NCBI GenBank assembly: GCA_017398165.1
Contig: JAFQHB010000086.1
Location: forward strand, 1 to 15,007
Source of the DNA: Bacillota bacterium
GTDB taxonomy: Bacteria; Bacillota; Dehalobacteriia; UBA4068; UBA4997
Reading direction: 5' to 3'
DNA: 15,007 nt
The notes beneath the pieces are model-generated. The model made no database searches and was not told the DNA's origin. It saw only the letters and a list, made by a program, of their open reading frames with translations. Positions within the stretch are counted from its first letter, which is position 1. Each line of letters starts with the position of its first letter. The position numbers were made by a program, and so were the translations under genes. Positions 13,663 through 15,007 of the stretch are shown here, in pieces.

Positions 13663-14430
13663 TCAGTCAGTACTGCCCGGCTCCACAGCGCCAAAGCGCC
13701 GCGAACGCTGCTGATAACTGCATACAGCGCGGAAGAACTCCGCTTCATCAAAATCCGGCCACAGCACATCGGTAAAATAAAACTCGGCATAAGCCAGCTG
13801 CCACAGCAGGAAATTACTCAGCCTGATCTCACCCGATGTACGGATCAGCAGATCCGGGTCAGGCTGCCCCGCGGTGTGCAGATACCCGCCAAAGTCCTCC
13901 TCGGTCATCCGCTGCAGCTCCTCCGGCGTCATATCAGCCGCTGCCTGCTTCAGCGCACGCAATATCTCCGCCCGGCCGCCGTAATTCAGCGCCAGATTGA
14001 GCTGCAAGCCCCGACAATGGTCAGTCGCGTCCATCAGACGCTGCAGTGCCGCCCGCTGCAACAGCGGCAGCCCGTCAAAATCGCCCAGAATCTGCACCCG
14101 CACCTGATTATCCCGCAGCCTGGTCAGCTTATTAGCCGCAAACTCGCTCAGCAGACTCATCAGTGTGTTTACCTCTGCCAGCGGCCGCCGCCAGTTCTCA
14201 GTCGAGAAAGCATATACCGTCAGGTAACGCACATCCATCTTGCGGCAGGCCTCCACGATACCCTCCAGCGCCTCTACCCCGGCACGATGCCCGGCGCTGC
14301 GCCCCAGCCCGCGCTGTTTGGCCCAGCGTCCGTTGCCATCCATCACGATAGCCACGTGCTGCGGCACGTTGGCAGCGTCAAATCCGATACCGAGCCGTTC
14401 CTCCAGCCCGGCTATGTATTGCATATCCAT
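13663..14430 (-). CDS. uppS: Undecaprenyl diphosphate synthase (cis-prenyltransferase)
   Basis: UppS adds eight isopentenyl units in cis to farnesyl diphosphate. The product is undecaprenyl diphosphate, the carrier lipid for peptidoglycan and other wall polymers. The 255 residues carry the catalytic motif MDGNGRWAKQRG, with D31 as the catalytic Asp, then GHRAG at 47-51 and YAFSTENWRRP at 73-83. The C-terminal block PDLLIRTSGEIRLSNFLLWQ and FTDVLWPDF bind substrate and metal. The N-terminal dozen residues are a normal short extension. ATG at 14430 has AGGAG six bases upstream; ATG 14424 is an alternative. It begins the transcription unit. The frr and pyrH genes that commonly precede it in Firmicutes are absent here. 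Confidence 0.98.
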   Translation of the reverse strand: MDMQYIAGLEERLGIGFDAANVPQHVAIVMDGNGRWAKQRGLGRSAGHRAGVEALEGIVEACRKMDVRYLTVYAFSTENWRRPLAEVNTLMSLLSEFAANKLTRLRDNQVRVQILGDFDGLPLLQRAALQRLMDATDHCRGLQLNLALNYGGRAEILRALKQAAADMTPEELQRMTEEDFGGYLHTAGQPDPDLLIRTSGEIRLSNFLLWQLAYAEFYFTDVLWPDFDEAEFFRAVCSYQQRSRRFGAVEPGSTD

Positions 14431-14457
14431 AACCTGCTCCTATCCCAATGACTCTCC

Positions 14458-14475
14458 GCACGCACACACGCGTGC
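14458..14475 (-). other. Hairpin in the uppS leader
   Basis: GCACGC and GCGTGC form a perfect 6-bp stem around GTGTGT, about 28 bases before the uppS start. No T-tract follows. It may affect message stability or translation; no ligand-binding motif is recognisable. Confidence 0.35.
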
Positions 14476-14514
14476 CCTTATACCCCATAATAACACCAGG
14501 ATATAATCCATTTT

Positions 14515-14544
14515 ATTATAACACAACACCACCATATAAAACAA
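14515..14544 (-). promoter_or_regulatory. Promoter of the uppS-cdsA-dxr operon
   Basis: TTGTTT (14544-14539) and a perfect TATAAT (14520-14515) are 18 bp apart. Predicted start is near 14508, with a leader of about 80 bases. It lies just after the ferredoxin terminator, so the isoprenoid operon starts here. Confidence 0.65.
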
Positions 14545-14601
14545 CCGCCCCGGCAGATTATTTCCCCCACGGCGGGGCAGCTGCTATGCCCGACACAGAA
14601 A

Positions 14602-14645
14602 AAAGACGGTACTTTCATCGCAATAGCCACAAAAGCACCGTCTTT
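14602..14645 (-). terminator. Strong terminator between ferredoxin and uppS
   Basis: Arms at 14602-14615 and 14632-14645 pair over 14 bp (AAAGACGGT with ACCGTCTTT at the base, one G-U pair on the minus strand) around a 16-base loop. TTT tracts flank both sides, so it may act in both directions. It lies 40 bp after the ferredoxin stop. Confidence 0.85.
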
Positions 14646-14684
14646 ATTTTCGCAATTATTATTTTGCCATTATGCAGCAGCAGA

Positions 14685-14852
14685 TTACTCCTCTACGATA
14701 GCGCCGCAAGGACACTCCATAGCGCACAGACCGCACTGCTCGCATTTCTCCTGATCGATAACATAAGTAGAATCGCCGGCGCTGATAGCGCCTGCCGGAC
14801 AGCTGGCAGCACAGGTGCCGCAAGAGATACATTCCTCGGTAATTCTGAACAT
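14685..14852 (-). CDS. 2[4Fe-4S] ferredoxin, clostridial type
   Basis: This is a 55-residue low-potential electron carrier. Both cluster motifs are complete: C8, C11, C14 and C18 followed by Pro (CISCGTCAASCP), and C37, C40, C43 and C47 followed by Pro (CEQCGLCAMECP). As in the family, three Cys of each motif and the last of the other form each cluster. An extra Cys at 49 is present. The protein is acidic, ending in VEE. ATG at 14852 follows AAGGGGG by eight bases; the longer frame from 14885 adds a tail lacking homology and crosses this site. It has its own promoter and terminator, so it is monocistronic. Partners may include hydrogenase, pyruvate:ferredoxin oxidoreductase or the nearby IspG, but the sequence does not decide. 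Confidence 0.95.
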   Translation of the reverse strand: MFRITEECISCGTCAASCPAGAISAGDSTYVIDQEKCEQCGLCAMECPCGAIVEE

Positions 14853-14895
14853 AATTCTTTCCCCCTTAATATAATTCGAACTCATTCAAAAATAA

Positions 14896-14916
14896 GGTCG
14901 GCTCTTCTGCCCGACC
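14896..14916 (-). terminator. Terminator-like hairpin at the 5' end of the ferredoxin message
   Basis: GGTCGG and CCGACC form a perfect 6-bp stem around a 9-base loop, followed on the minus strand by TTATTTTT. It has the form of an intrinsic terminator. It begins about four bases after the predicted start of the ferredoxin transcript. It could end an upstream gene outside the window, protect the 5' end, or attenuate ferredoxin expression. Confidence 0.6.
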
Positions 14917-14926
14917 TGCTAATAAT

Positions 14927-14955
14927 AAGATAGCAAGAAACGACAAAAAAATCAA
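14927..14955 (-). promoter_or_regulatory. Probable promoter of the ferredoxin gene
   Basis: TTGATT (14955-14950) and TATCTT (14932-14927) are 17 bp apart, with a T-rich spacer. Start near 14920 gives a leader of about 70 bases including the hairpin. Confidence 0.5.
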
Positions 14956-15007
14956 GTGTATTCTGCAAAAAAATTCATCGCCATTTTGCGGCCGCCCCGC
15001 CATTTAC

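Overview
The window reads as a continuous stretch of core bacterial chromosome from a Firmicute-type organism. The isoprenoid/phospholipid block order, the LexA-type box of the Bacillus class and the RecA, MraZ and clostridial-type ferredoxin sequences all point there. A fairly GC-rich member, perhaps class Negativicutes, is my best guess, but this is inference from gene style and not a phylogenetic result. Every convincing gene lies on the minus strand, so transcription runs from high to low coordinates. I see no transposase, integrase, phage gene, CRISPR array, tRNA or rRNA.

Layout in transcription order. (1) 14.96-14.60 kb: a monocistronic 2[4Fe-4S] ferredoxin with its own promoter, a terminator-like hairpin at the very 5' end of its message, and a strong terminator after it. 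(2) 14.54-10.64 kb: promoter, then uppS, cdsA, an AI-2E family membrane protein and dxr, tightly spaced. (3) 10.49-4.53 kb: a second promoter in the dxr-rseP gap, then rseP, ispG, proS, and a pair of prenyl-diphosphate-synthase-like genes. The first of the pair has lost both Asp-rich catalytic motifs; the second is a complete enzyme. The pair resembles the HepS/HepT two-subunit long-chain prenyl diphosphate synthase. (4) 4.49-3.84 kb: a gamma-class carbonic anhydrase with its own promoter. (5) 3.79-2.54 kb: recA with a promoter, an SOS box and an intrinsic terminator. (6) 2.42-0 kb: the start of the division and cell-wall (dcw) cluster, mraZ-rsmH-ftsL, with ftsL running off the window edge.

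The genes share a theme. dxr and ispG are MEP-pathway steps that make the C5 isoprenoid units. uppS turns them into undecaprenyl diphosphate, the lipid carrier for the peptidoglycan made by the neighbouring dcw cluster. The HepS/HepT-like pair would make a long all-trans prenyl chain, probably for a quinone. cdsA supplies CDP-diacylglycerol for phospholipids. The ferredoxin could supply electrons to the iron-sulfur enzyme IspG.

The most informative non-coding signals sit around mraZ and recA. A phased array of GTGG boxes at exact 10-bp spacing overlaps a sigma-A-type mraZ promoter and looks like the autoregulatory MraZ operator. A LexA-type box sits just after the recA -10. A second, weaker LexA-like box lies inside a possible upstream promoter of mraZ. 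The rsmH-ftsL gap is unusually long (245 bp). It contains a GC-rich segment able to fold into a nested stem structure and, alternatively, a 55-codon reading frame ending just before ftsL. Nothing here is clearly a new system; the degenerate/intact prenyl synthase pair and the regulatory layout at recA-mraZ are the parts most worth a second look.
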